Shown: positions 43,515 to 53,028 of the stretch, one piece after another
How positions within the stretch are numbered: position 1 is the stretch's first letter
Layout: every line of letters begins with the position of its first letter
Assembly: GCF_014649395.1 (NCBI RefSeq)
Contig: NZ_BMSY01000010.1
Coordinates: forward strand, 1-64,000
Source: Streptomyces aureoverticillatus
GTDB taxonomy: Bacteria > Actinomycetota > Actinomycetes > Streptomycetales > Streptomycetaceae
Reading direction: 5' to 3'
DNA length: 64,000 nt
Program-made: the position numbers and the translations under genes
Notes under the pieces: model-generated
Seen by the model: only the letters and a program-made list of their open reading frames with translations
Databases searched by the model: none
Told to the model about the DNA's origin: nothing

Positions 43515-44534
43515 ATGACTACCACCACACCTGATGCCGCTACGCCGACCATCGCCCGCACAGTGCTCTTTGACGAGACCGGCGGACCCGAGGTCCTGAA
43601 GGTGCGAGACGTGGAACTCGCCGCCCCGGCGCCCGGCGAAGTCCTCATCAAGGTCGAGGCGCTGGGCCTCAACCGCGCGGACGCGCTCTTCCGCTCCGGG
43701 ACCTACTACTACCCGGCCACCCTGCCCGCCTCCCGCAACGGATACGAGGCCGCGGGCGTGATCGAGGCGGTGGGCGACGGCGTGACGGCGTTCGCCCCCG
43801 GCGACACCGTGCTGACCACCGGCAACTTCGAACTGAGCGCCCACGGCGTGTACGCGGACCGCGTCGTGCTGCCGCAGGACGCGGTCGCCCGGCGCCCCGC
43901 CGGGGTGGACGCCGTCACGGCGGCCGCCGTCTGGCTCACCTACACCACCGCCTACGGCGCCCTGCACCTGCGGGCGGGGATGCGCCCCGGCGACCACGTC
44001 CTGATCACGGGCGCGTCCAGCGGGGTCGGCACGGCGGCCCTCCAGGTCGTACGCCGAGCGGGCGCGACCCCGATCGCCACCACCCGCACCGAGGACAAGC
44101 GGCAGCAACTCCTCGACCTGGGCGCCGAGCACGTGATCGTCACCGACACCGAGGACGTCGTGAAGGAGACGAAGCGCCTCACCGAAGGCCGGGGCGCCGA
44201 CATCGTCCTGGACGCGATCGGCGGCCCCGCCTTCCAGACCCTGGGCGAGGCCGCGGCACCGGATGCCACGTACGTCCTCTACGGCTGGCTCGACGGCCGC
44301 CCCACGACCGTCCCGATGACCTGGCCCGTCACCGTCCACGGCTACAACAACGGCACCGTCACCGACACAGCGGACGCCCGCCGTCGCGCCGCCGCCTACC
44401 TCAACGCGGGCCTGACGGACGGCACCCTGCGCCCCGAGATCGCCAAGGTCTTCGACGGCCTCGACCACATGCCGGACGCCCACCGCCTCATGGAGACGAA
44501 CACCCACATCGGGAAGATCGTGGTGCGGCCGTAG
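43515..44534 (+). CDS. NADPH-dependent zinc-free quinone oxidoreductase-like MDR protein
   Basis: A 339-residue medium-chain dehydrogenase/reductase. The GroES-like N-terminal domain (LIKVEALGLNRADALFRSGTYYYPATLPASRNGYEAAGVIEAVG) lacks the Cys/His zinc ligands of alcohol dehydrogenases, so it fits the quinone oxidoreductase branch. The Rossmann fold has GDHVLITGASSGVGTAALQ and ATTRTEDKRQQL, which favours NADP(H). The C-terminus is IGKIVVRP. It is divergent from, and probably controlled by, the AraC regulator. Likely substrates are quinones or alpha,beta-unsaturated carbonyls; none can be named from sequence. Confidence 0.92.
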   Translation: MTTTTPDAATPTIARTVLFDETGGPEVLKVRDVELAAPAPGEVLIKVEALGLNRADALFRSGTYYYPATLPASRNGYEAAGVIEAVGDGVTAFAPGDTVLTTGNFELSAHGVYADRVVLPQDAVARRPAGVDAVTAAAVWLTYTTAYGALHLRAGMRPGDHVLITGASSGVGTAALQVVRRAGATPIATTRTEDKRQQLLDLGAEHVIVTDTEDVVKETKRLTEGRGADIVLDAIGGPAFQTLGEAAAPDATYVLYGWLDGRPTTVPMTWPVTVHGYNNGTVTDTADARRRAAAYLNAGLTDGTLRPEIAKVFDGLDHMPDAHRLMETNTHIGKIVVRP

Positions 44535-44575
44535 CCGCCGTGCCCGGCGGGCGGGTCGAGCGGGACCGGGCCGGG

Positions 44576-45127
44576 CTACGGCGTGGCCCAGTCCCGCATC
44601 GCGTCCTCGCTCGCGAAGTCCGCCACGTTCTTGTCGATGGGTGTCGACGTGTACTGGTGGATGCGCCACTTGGCCTGGATGCGGGGCTTGCCCGCCGTCA
44701 CGTAGTCGGCGATCCAGAGGCCGTCGCCCGCGTAGGACGTCGTGTCCCGGTTGAGCCAAAAGTCGCGATTGCAGTAGAGCATCACTCTATGATTCGGCCG
44801 CAGCCGCTTCACCTCCCTGATGAAGCGGTCCTTCTCCGCGTTGGTGGCCGCCGTGCCATCGCCGGTCCACTCCCAGTCCACCGCCAGGAATTCACCCGCT
44901 CTCTCCGGGGCCTTGCTCACGAAGTACTCCGCCTGGGCCGTGAGGTTGCCCGGCCACAGGAAGTGGTAGAAGCCGACGACGCAGCCGCCGTCGCGGGCCT
45001 TCTTCGTCTGGGCGGTGAGGCGGGGGTTGATGTACGAGCGGCCCTCCGTCGCCTTGATGATGACGAAGGAGAGCCCTTCGGTGGAGAAGGACGACTGGTG
45101 GGAGCTGACGTCGATGCCGCGCAGCAT
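44576..45127 (-). CDS. GH25 muramidase (lysozyme) without a visible signal peptide
   Basis: A 183-residue GH25 domain and nothing else. Typical motifs are GIDVSSHQ at residues 4-11, FVIIKATEG, GFYHFLWPG, the catalytic Asp/Glu pair in LAVDWEWTGDG and GLWIADYVTAGKP, with DWATP at the end. It should cleave the MurNAc-GlcNAc bond. The ATG has GGAGG 4 nt upstream and codes directly for MLRGIDVSS, so no secretion signal or wall-binding module is present, unlike most chromosomal Streptomyces GH25 enzymes. It diverges from a PI-PLC gene across a strong inverted repeat. Confidence 0.9.
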   Translation of the reverse strand: MLRGIDVSSHQSSFSTEGLSFVIIKATEGRSYINPRLTAQTKKARDGGCVVGFYHFLWPGNLTAQAEYFVSKAPERAGEFLAVDWEWTGDGTAATNAEKDRFIREVKRLRPNHRVMLYCNRDFWLNRDTTSYAGDGLWIADYVTAGKPRIQAKWRIHQYTSTPIDKNVADFASEDAMRDWATP

Positions 45128-45202
45128 GGGGCCTCCAGGGGTGGGGGGGGGAGTGCGCCTGCGCCGGGTGTGTGGGGTGTTCGCGCCCGGCGCGCGGTGG
45201 GT

Positions 45203-45236
45203 GAACGGTCAAAGGTTGACTGTTACTTGACCGTTC
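45203..45236. promoter_or_regulatory. Perfect 10-bp inverted repeat between the GH25 and PI-PLC genes
   Basis: GAACGGTCAA (45203-45212) and TTGACCGTTC (45227-45236) are separated by 14 nt, which hold another TTGAC. GTCAA-AGG-TTGAC is nested inside. It lies in the divergent promoter region, and the TTGAC units could also serve as -35 elements. Confidence 0.6.
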
Positions 45237-45349
45237 CCCGTGAAGGGCCGGTTCCACCCTCGTACTGGCGTTCCGGGCCTTCGTACGTGTATGTGTACGT
45301 GCACACGCCCCCTGCCCACCGCCCCCACTCACGGATACGGGACCCCCAC

Positions 45350-46237
45350 ATGCCCCTGACCCGCCGCGCCTTCCTGGGCTCCGCCGCCGCAGCGACGGCA
45401 TCCGCCACCTTCCTCGCCCCGTCCGCCGGGGCGGCCGTCGGACGCGCGCGGCGTGCCCTCGGCGTACAGAACTGGATGGCGGGCATCGACGCCGCAACAC
45501 CGTTGCAGCGCCTGACGATTCCCGGCACTCATGACTCGGGTGCCCGCTTCGGCGGCTGGTGGGTGGAGTGCCAGAACACCACGCTGACCGAGCAACTCGC
45601 CTCCGGCATACGGTTCCTGGACATCCGGTGCCGCGCGTTCGAGGGGTCCTTCACCATCCACCACGGCGCGTTCTACCAGCACCTGAACTTCGACGACGTG
45701 CTGCGTGCGTGCCGGGACTTCTTGGGCGGCAGGCCCACGGAGACCGTGCTGATGCGGGTCAAGCAGGAGTACTCGGAGGTGAACGACGCCGCGTTCCGGG
45801 CGGTCTTCGACGACTATCTGGACCGGCGCGGCTGGCGTGCCCTCTTCCACATCGGCGACGCCTGGCCGCGCCTCGGCGACGTACGCGGGAAGGTCGTTCT
45901 CCTTGCCGACAACGGTGGGCTTCCCGGAGGCATTCGCTGGGGCGACGGGAACGTCTTCGACGTCCAGGACGACTGGAACGCCGCGCCCGGCGCCAAGTAC
46001 CCCAAGATCGAGGCGCACTTCAGGAAGGCCGCGGGCCAACCCGGCAAGCAGTACGTCAACTTCGTGAGCACGGCGGCCGGGCTGCCGCCGCGCTGGAACT
46101 CCGACGACCTCAACCCGAAGACGCACGCCCTGCTGGAGAGCGCGGAGGGACGCGGCTGGCGCGGGCTCGGGATCGTACCGATGGACTATCCCAACACCCG
46201 CGCCGGCCTGGTGGAGTCACTGATCGCGCACAACTAG
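45350..46237 (+). CDS. Secreted phosphatidylinositol-specific phospholipase C-like protein
   Basis: A 295-residue exported protein. The Tat-type signal is TRRAFLGSAAAATASATFLAPSAGAA. The PI-PLC X domain has the first catalytic His in RLTIPGTHDSGAR and the second in FTIHHGAFYQHLNFDDVL, plus TVLMRVKQEYS and KVVLLADNGGLPGG. The length matches the bacterial metal-independent enzymes of about 300 residues. The ATG at 45350 is the only start that opens with the signal; longer frames cross the divergent GH25 promoter. The target may be phosphatidylinositol or GPI-like lipids outside the cell. Confidence 0.93.
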   Translation: MPLTRRAFLGSAAAATASATFLAPSAGAAVGRARRALGVQNWMAGIDAATPLQRLTIPGTHDSGARFGGWWVECQNTTLTEQLASGIRFLDIRCRAFEGSFTIHHGAFYQHLNFDDVLRACRDFLGGRPTETVLMRVKQEYSEVNDAAFRAVFDDYLDRRGWRALFHIGDAWPRLGDVRGKVVLLADNGGLPGGIRWGDGNVFDVQDDWNAAPGAKYPKIEAHFRKAAGQPGKQYVNFVSTAAGLPPRWNSDDLNPKTHALLESAEGRGWRGLGIVPMDYPNTRAGLVESLIAHN

Positions 46238-46296
46238 GCGGCCGTCCGGCGGGCGGCCGGGCCCGGCAGTCGATCGGCCGCGGCCGACGGGCGGGC

Positions 46297-47667
<1,371 letters not shown>

Positions 47668-47704
47668 GGGAGAACTCCAATGATGGGGTGGTAGACGCCG
47701 TTGT

Positions 47705-47892
47705 CTGCCGGTGGTGCGAGGGACAGCGAGCGGTGCGGTGGTGCTTCGGGTGGTGCTGTGGTGCTGTGGTGCTTCGAGCGGTGCGGTGCTGCGGTGGTGC
47801 TTCGGGTGTTGCGGGCGGGCAGGCGGTGCTTTCGGGGTACGTGGTGCGGGGCACCGTGCGCACTGTCCTCTGTCCAGTGTGCGCGGTGCCCC
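47705..47892 (-). terminator. glyA terminator plus degenerate short tandem repeats before sdaA
   Basis: An 18-bp stem with two G-U pairs (47848-47865 / 47875-47892, GGGGCACC... ...GGTGCCCC) lies 30 nt past the glyA stop on the minus strand. From 47705 to 47815 the sequence is built from overlapping GTGGTGCT/GGTGCTTCG units, a degenerate minisatellite without a credible reading frame. Confidence 0.7.
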
Positions 47893-47922
47893 GGAAGTAC
47901 GTACCAACGAAAGCGTACGAAA

Positions 47923-49185
47923 CTACTTCAGGCCGGGGTACAGCGGGTGCTTCGCGGCCAGAGCGGACACGCGGGCCTTGAGGGACTCGGCGTCGAAGCC
48001 CGGCTTGAGGGCCTCGGCGATGATGTCCGCGACCTCGCGGAAGTCCTCGGCCCGGAAGCCGCGGGTGGCGAGGGCGGGGGTGCCGATGCGCAGGCCGGAG
48101 GTGACCATCGGCGGGCGCGGGTCGTTCGGGATGGCGTTGCGGTTGACCGTGATGCCGACCTCGTGGAGGCGGTCCTCGGCCTGCTGGCCGTCCAGCTCGC
48201 TGTGGCGCAGGTCGACCAGGACCAGGTGCACGTCCGTACCGCCGGACAGGACGGAGACGCCGTGCTCCTTGACGTCGTCCTGCACCAGGCGCTCCGCCAG
48301 GATGCGCGCGCCGTCCAGCGTGCGCTGCTGACGCTCCTTGAAGTCGTCCGAGGCGGCGACCTTGAAGGAGACGGCCTTGGCCGCGATCACGTGCTCCAGC
48401 GGGCCGCCCTGCTGACCGGGGAAGACCGCGGAGTTGATCTTCTTGGCGAGCTCCTGGGTGGACAGGATGACGCCGCCGCGCGGGCCGCCGAGGGTCTTGT
48501 GCGTGGTGGTGGTGACCACGTGCGCGTGCGGGACGGGGGACGGGTGCAGGCCCGCGGCCACGAGGCCCGCGAAGTGCGCCATGTCGACCATCAGGTACGC
48601 GCCGACCTCGTCCGCGACGCGGCGGAAGGCGGCGAAGTCCAGCTGGCGCGGGTACGCCGACCAGCCCGCGACGATCAGCTTCGGCTTGGCCTCCTTGGCC
48701 AGGCGCTCGACCTCGGCCATGTCGACCTGGCCGGTCTCGTCGTCCACGTGGTAGGCGACCACGTTGTAGAGCTTGCCGGAGAAGTTGATCTTCATGCCGT
48801 GGGTCAGGTGCCCGCCGTGCGCGAGGTTCAGACCCATGATCGTGTCGCCCGGCTTGAGCAGCGCGAACATCGCGGCCGCGTTGGCCTGCGCGCCCGAGTG
48901 CGGCTGGACGTTGGCGTGCTCGGCGCCGAAGAGCTCCTTCACGCGGTCGATCGCGATCTGCTCGACCACGTCGACGTGCTCGCAGCCGCCGTAGTAGCGG
49001 CGGCCGGGGTAGCCCTCGGCGTACTTGTTGGTGAGGACGGAGCCCTGGGCCTCCATGACGGCGACCGGAGCGAAGTTCTCCGAGGCGATCATCTCGAGGG
49101 TGGACTGCTGGCGGTCGAGTTCGGCGTCGACGGCGGCGGCGACGTCCGGGTCGAGCTCGTGGAGAGGGGTGTTCAGAAGCGACAT
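47923..49185 (-). CDS. glyA: Serine hydroxymethyltransferase
   Basis: A 420-residue PLP enzyme interconverting serine and glycine with tetrahydrofolate. It has STLEMIASENFAP, NKYAEGYPGRRYYGG, NVQPHSGAQANAA, HGGHLTHG, the PLP lysine Lys230 in TTTTHKTLGGPRGG and FPGQQGGPLEHVIAAKAV. Full length. The ATG has AAGGAC about 10 nt upstream. It follows gcvH by 25 bp on the same strand and should be part of the gcvT-gcvH-glyA operon under the glycine riboswitch, recycling glycine-cleavage methylene-THF into serine. Confidence 0.97.
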   Translation of the reverse strand: MSLLNTPLHELDPDVAAAVDAELDRQQSTLEMIASENFAPVAVMEAQGSVLTNKYAEGYPGRRYYGGCEHVDVVEQIAIDRVKELFGAEHANVQPHSGAQANAAAMFALLKPGDTIMGLNLAHGGHLTHGMKINFSGKLYNVVAYHVDDETGQVDMAEVERLAKEAKPKLIVAGWSAYPRQLDFAAFRRVADEVGAYLMVDMAHFAGLVAAGLHPSPVPHAHVVTTTTHKTLGGPRGGVILSTQELAKKINSAVFPGQQGGPLEHVIAAKAVSFKVAASDDFKERQQRTLDGARILAERLVQDDVKEHGVSVLSGGTDVHLVLVDLRHSELDGQQAEDRLHEVGITVNRNAIPNDPRPPMVTSGLRIGTPALATRGFRAEDFREVADIIAEALKPGFDAESLKARVSALAAKHPLYPGLK

Positions 49186-49210
49186 CGGAAGATCAGTCCT
49201 TACGCCGTGG

Positions 49211-49588
49211 TCAGCTGCCTGCGAACTCGGTGTACTCGTCGGCGGAGAGCAGGTCGCCCGGCTCCTCCGCGACGCGCACCTTGAACAGCCAGCCGCCCGT
49301 GAAGGGTGCCGAGTTCACCAGGGACGGGTCGTCGACGACGTCCTGGTTGGCCTCGACGACCTCGCCGGACACCGGCGAGTACAGGTCGCTGACCGACTTG
49401 GTCGACTCCAGCTCGCCGCAGGTCTCGCCCGCGGTGACCGTGGCGCCGACGTCCGGGAGGTCGGCGTAGACGACGTCACCGAGTGCGTTGGCCGCGAACT
49501 CGGTGATGCCGACCGTCGCCACACCGTCCTCGGTGGCCGACAGCCACTCGTGCTCCTTGCTGTATCGCAGCTGCTGGGGGTTGCTCAT
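49211..49588 (-). CDS. gcvH: Glycine cleavage system H protein
   Basis: A 125-residue lipoyl carrier that moves the aminomethyl group between the P, T and L proteins. The lipoyl lysine is Lys64 in LESTKSVSD, preceded by GDVVYADLPDVGATV and followed by SPVSGEVVEANQ and GGWLFKVR. The ATG at 49588 starts MSNPQQLRYSKEHEWL with AGGAGA upstream; a longer frame adds 13 unlikely residues. It lies between gcvT and glyA. The P-protein gene is not in the window. Confidence 0.97.
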   Translation of the reverse strand: MSNPQQLRYSKEHEWLSATEDGVATVGITEFAANALGDVVYADLPDVGATVTAGETCGELESTKSVSDLYSPVSGEVVEANQDVVDDPSLVNSAPFTGGWLFKVRVAEEPGDLLSADEYTEFAGS

Positions 49589-49724
49589 GGCCTGAATTCT
49601 CCTGTACGCGGGCGTGTGCTGATGCACATGGGTCTTACGGACTGAGACGGACGTTGCTGCTGGTGGCGCTTCCGGATGTCCGGCGGCGCTCCCGCCGCTG
49701 CTTCTGACGCTCGCAGAACGGCTG

Positions 49725-50849
49725 CTACTTCTGCCGCTTGTAGAACGGCAGCGCGACGACTTCGTACGGCTCGTGCGTGCCGCGGATGTCCACTCCCACG
49801 CCCGGCGTGCCGGGGGCGGCGTGCGCCGCGTCGACGTACGCCATGGCGATCGGCTTGCCGAGGGTCGGGGACGGCGCGCCGGAGGTGACCTCGCCGATCA
49901 CCGTGCCGTCGGCGACCACGCTCATGCCCGCGCGCGGGACCCGGCGGCCCTCGGCGACCAGGCCGACGAGCTTGCGCGGCGGTGCGGCCTCGGCGCGCTC
50001 GGCGGCGGCGCGCAGCGCGTCGGCGCCCACGAAGTCATCAGCGTGGGACGTCTTGTCAAACTTGACGACCCGACCCAGACCGGCGTCGAACGGCGTGAGG
50101 GCCGTCGTCAGCTCGTGCCCGTACAGCGGCATGCCCGCCTCCAGGCGCAGCGTGTCGCGGCAGGACAGGCCGCAGGGGACCAGGCCCGCCGGGGCGCCCG
50201 CCTCGGTCAGTGCCCGCCACAGCTTCTCGGCGTGCTCGGGGGCGACGAACAGCTCGAAGCCGTCCTCGCCGGTGTAGCCCGTGCGGGCGATCAGGGCCGG
50301 GACGCCCGCGACGGTGCCGGGCAGGCCCGCGTAGTACTTCAGGCCGTCGAGGTCGGCGTCCGTGACCGACTTGAGGATGCCGGGGGACTCGGGGCCCTGC
50401 ACGGCGATCAGCGCGTACGCGTCCCGGTCGTCACGCACCTGGGCGTCGAAGCCCGCGGCGCGCTCGGTGAGGGCGTCGAGGACGACCTGGGCGTTGCCGG
50501 CGTTGGCGACGACCATGAACTCCTGGTCCTGGAGCCGGTAGACGATCAGGTCGTCGAGGATGCCGCCGTCCGCCTGACAGATCATGGTGTAGCGGGCGCG
50601 GCCGGTGCCGACCGAGCCGATGTTGCCGACGAGCGCGTAGTTGAGCAGGTCCACGGCCTGGGGGCCGGTGACGGTGATCTCGCCCATGTGGGAGAGGTCG
50701 AAGAGGCCGGCGCGGGTGCGGACCGCGGTGTGCTCGTCGCGCTCGCTGCCGTACCGCAGCGGCATGTCCCAGCCCGCGAAGTCGGTCATGGTCGCACCCA
50801 GCGAACGATGCAGGGCATCGAGGGCGGTGTGGCGTGGGGTATTGCTCAT
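49725..50849 (-). CDS. gcvT: Glycine cleavage system T protein (aminomethyltransferase)
   Basis: A 374-residue enzyme that transfers the methylene group from aminomethyl-lipoyl-H protein to tetrahydrofolate. It has DFAGWDMPLRYGSERDEHTAVRTRAGLFDLSHMGEI, MICQADGGILDDLIVYRL, RTGYTGEDGFELF and DTLRLEAGMPLYGHEL, and ends VVALPFYKR. The ATG at 50849 is the family start. It is the first gene of the gcvT-gcvH-glyA unit and lies directly behind a tandem glycine riboswitch, so excess glycine should raise its expression. Confidence 0.97.
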   Translation of the reverse strand: MSNTPRHTALDALHRSLGATMTDFAGWDMPLRYGSERDEHTAVRTRAGLFDLSHMGEITVTGPQAVDLLNYALVGNIGSVGTGRARYTMICQADGGILDDLIVYRLQDQEFMVVANAGNAQVVLDALTERAAGFDAQVRDDRDAYALIAVQGPESPGILKSVTDADLDGLKYYAGLPGTVAGVPALIARTGYTGEDGFELFVAPEHAEKLWRALTEAGAPAGLVPCGLSCRDTLRLEAGMPLYGHELTTALTPFDAGLGRVVKFDKTSHADDFVGADALRAAAERAEAAPPRKLVGLVAEGRRVPRAGMSVVADGTVIGEVTSGAPSPTLGKPIAMAYVDAAHAAPGTPGVGVDIRGTHEPYEVVALPFYKRQK

Positions 50850-50892
50850 CAGTACTGGCTCCCGGGCATGGCATGACGGGCGAGGTCGATCC

Positions 50893-51112
50893 TCCCCATC
50901 TGTCATAAACCTGAGAGGTTCACCACGTCCCGTACGTATGACGGGGCATGACTTGCACCTTGGGTGGAGCCGCCCCGTTGACCGGGGGAGTGGCCCGCTT
51001 TTCAGATGTGCCTCGCCCGCGCGGTACGGGGCCTGAGAGATTCAAGGGAGGAACTTGCTCCTTCGGCGTCCCGGGACGAGTGTCGTGTCCCCGGGAACTC
51101 TCCCGCGCGGAT
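50893..51112 (-). promoter_or_regulatory. Tandem glycine riboswitch upstream of gcvT
   Basis: On the minus strand the first aptamer (about 51112-51015) has GGGAGAG, the core CGCCGAAGGAGCAA and the closing AATCTCTCAGG. The second (about 51010-50893) has a divergent core, CACCCAAGGTGCAAGTC, and the typical end AACCTCTCAGG followed by GACAGATGGGG. The two CTCTCAGG closings are the hallmark of gcvT-class riboswitches. The switch should turn on gcvT-gcvH-glyA at high glycine. The remaining 44 nt to the ATG hold the expression platform. Confidence 0.93.
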
Positions 51113-51222
51113 TCAAGCGGCCGGTATGGAGTTGGCGCGCACATCATTGCACGCGCCCCCGCTTCACAACAGCCGCAACCCGACTGCGCCGGTTCCGGGG
51201 AACACCCCGGGCCCCGGCGCCC

Positions 51223-51250
51223 TTGTACAGCATTACCTTCTCTTTACACT
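51223..51250 (+). promoter_or_regulatory. Promoter of the P-loop protein gene
   Basis: TTGTAC and TACACT are separated by 16 nt and lie 19 nt upstream of the ATG, with GGAGAA in between as Shine-Dalgarno. Confidence 0.5.
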
Positions 51251-51269
51251 CGACGGAGAAGTACTGGGG

Positions 51270-52025
51270 ATGAGTGACGTGACCAGCATGGGGAGGCCGA
51301 TCACGGTGCGCAGGAGCAGTGCTTGTGCGACCACGACGGGTGTGGCGCTGCCCGAGGGCGGTGTCGTGCTGCCGGGCAGCGGCGTCGGTGTCGCGCTGCC
51401 GCCGCAGCCCGGCGCCCCGGCGCGGGAGGCCCTCGGGCACTTCCCGCGGGCCGTCGTGCGCGACCTCCGGGAGCGGGCGGGGCGCGGGCCGCGGCGCCTG
51501 GTGTTCGCCGCGGGCGACGTGGTGGTCGTGTCCGGGCTGCCCGGCAGCGGCAAGTCCACGCTGATGCGGCGCGCGGTGGCGGGCCCGCGGGTGGACTCCC
51601 AGGACACCCGCGACCGCTGGGCGGCCCGGATGCCGAGGCTGCTTCCCTACGGGCTCTACCGCCCCCTGGTCCGCCTCGCGCACTACGCGGGCCTGCGCCG
51701 GGCCCTGCGCTCCGGCGCCGGCGTCGTCGTGCACGACTGCGGTACGCAGCCGTGGGTGCGCCGCTGGCTGGCCCGCGACGCCGCCCGGCGCGGGGCCACC
51801 CTGCATCTGCTGCTGCTCGACGTGCCGGTCGAGACGGCCCTCGACGGGCAGCGGGCGCGCGGGCGCGGGGTGTCGCGGTACGCCTTCGCGCGGCACCGCA
51901 GGACGGTCACCCGGCTGGTGCGCTCCGCCGAGCGCGGGGAGCTGCCGCGCGGCTGCGGGTCGGCGGTGCTGCTCGACCGGGAGGCGGCGGGGGTGCTGGG
52001 GGAGATCGGGTTCGGTACGGAATAG
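51270..52025 (+). CDS. AAA/P-loop kinase-like ATP-binding protein
   Basis: A 251-residue protein with an N-terminal ~80-residue unassigned region and a P-loop domain: Walker A VVVSGLPGSGKSTLMRR (about 95), DSQDTRDRWAARMP, LRSGAGVVVHDCGTQPWVRRWLARDAARRGATLHLLLLDVPVETALDGQ, then a lid-like Arg-rich helix (ARGRGVSRYAFARHRRTVTRLV). The layout is that of small-molecule or nucleotide kinases and of zeta-toxin-like kinases, but no partner antitoxin is seen. The substrate is unknown. It diverges from gcvT and heads the strand that carries the SseB genes. Confidence 0.8.
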   Translation: MSDVTSMGRPITVRRSSACATTTGVALPEGGVVLPGSGVGVALPPQPGAPAREALGHFPRAVVRDLRERAGRGPRRLVFAAGDVVVVSGLPGSGKSTLMRRAVAGPRVDSQDTRDRWAARMPRLLPYGLYRPLVRLAHYAGLRRALRSGAGVVVHDCGTQPWVRRWLARDAARRGATLHLLLLDVPVETALDGQRARGRGVSRYAFARHRRTVTRLVRSAERGELPRGCGSAVLLDREAAGVLGEIGFGTE

Positions 52026-52042
52026 CCCGGTGCGTGCGGTTC

Positions 52043-52117
52043 AAGCCCGTCCGGCGTTTGAGCACGAGCCGCGAAGCGGCGATTGCGGGGGCCCGGGGGC
52101 GGAGCCCCCGGTTTCGG
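52043..52117 (+). repeat. Dispersed REP-like element, copy D, with adjoining GC hairpin
   Basis: AAGCCCGTCCGGCGTTTGAG and GAGCCGCGAAGCGGCG match copies A and C. A second element follows directly: GGGGGCCCGGGGGCGGAGCC with complementary ends CCCGGGGGC/GCCCCCGG. Placed 18 bp after a stop codon, it probably ends the transcript of the P-loop gene. Confidence 0.75.
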
Positions 52118-52242
52118 AGAAGGGGCGGGCCTGGGGCGCCCCGCGAGGGCAGCACAGTGCGGCGCTAGGGTCGCCCCCGGAAGCGTGCGAGGCGGATACG
52201 AGGCAGACCGGCACGCGCAGGGCAGAGCAAGGGTTGGGACAG

Positions 52243-53028
52243 ATGGACTTTCCGGGAGACTTCCTGGCGCAGGCGCACGCACACCCCGACGGGGGATGGC
52301 CGGCCAACGAGCTGGAGGAGGTGCTCGCGGCCTCGCTCGGCGCGCCGCCGTCCGACGCGGTGGGCGCCCGCATCGTCGAGACGCTGGGCCGCAGCCACGT
52401 CTGGGTGCCGCTGCCCGGTGGCGGTGGCCCGGACAGCGGCACCCTCGACCTGCCGACGCTGGAGATCGACGGTCAGGCGTACGTTCCCGTCTTCACCTCC
52501 GAGCAGCAGTTCCAGCAGGCCACGGGGGGCCGGATGAGCTGCGCCGTGGCGCCGGCCGTGCAGTTCGCGCGCGGGCTGCAGCCGCAGCTGGGCATCGCGC
52601 TGAACCCGGAGGGCACCGTCGCCGTGCCGCTGCCGCCGGCCGCCGTCGCCGCGCTGTGCCGGGTGGGGCGCACCGAGCTGGACGGGCCCGCGAGCGGGGG
52701 CCGGGTGCGGCTCTCCGAGCCGGACTGGAAGGAGGACCCGGTGGACTTCCTGTCCGCCGCGTCCCGTGAGTTCGAGGCGGCGGGCGTCGTGCTGAGCGCA
52801 CGGCGCTGTCTGGCCGCCGTGGAGGACGAGGACCCGTCCCTCTTCGTCGGCGTCGAACTCGCCTCCTGGGAGGGCGACGCCCGCGACGTCCCCATGCAGG
52901 CCCTGGGCCGCGCCCTCACCCAGTTCCCCGTCCCCTGGCCGGTCAACCTGGTCCTCCTGGACGTGGCCCAGGACCCGGTGGCCGACTGGCTCCGCGACCG
53001 CGTCCGCCCCTTCTTCACCGCCCGCTAG
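52243..53028 (+). CDS. SseB-family protein (enhanced serine sensitivity protein B)
   Basis: A 261-residue cytoplasmic protein. Residues about 20-140 match the SseB N-terminal domain (ELEEVLAASLGAPPSDAVGARIVETLGRSHVWVPLP, YVPVFTSEQQFQQATGG). The rest matches the C-terminal SseB fold (ALNPEGTVAVPLPPAAVAALC, DARDVPMQALGRALTQFPVPWPVNLVLLDVAQDPVADWLRDRVRPFF). E. coli sseB overexpression changes serine sensitivity, and here the gene lies beside gcv, glyA and sdaA. A TAGGGT hexamer at 52166-52171 is a likely -10. The biochemical role is unknown. Confidence 0.88.
   Translation: MDFPGDFLAQAHAHPDGGWPANELEEVLAASLGAPPSDAVGARIVETLGRSHVWVPLPGGGGPDSGTLDLPTLEIDGQAYVPVFTSEQQFQQATGGRMSCAVAPAVQFARGLQPQLGIALNPEGTVAVPLPPAAVAALCRVGRTELDGPASGGRVRLSEPDWKEDPVDFLSAASREFEAAGVVLSARRCLAAVEDEDPSLFVGVELASWEGDARDVPMQALGRALTQFPVPWPVNLVLLDVAQDPVADWLRDRVRPFFTAR

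Noticed and set aside
47705..47815. Minus-strand extension of sdaA by a His/Ser/Pro-rich N-terminus
   Set aside because: The extension would translate the degenerate repeat and the terminator; GTG at 47667 has a good ribosome site and the family N-terminus.
51270..52025. P-loop protein as a zeta-type toxin of a toxin-antitoxin pair
   Set aside because: No small antitoxin gene lies directly upstream, where only the glycine riboswitch and a promoter are found.
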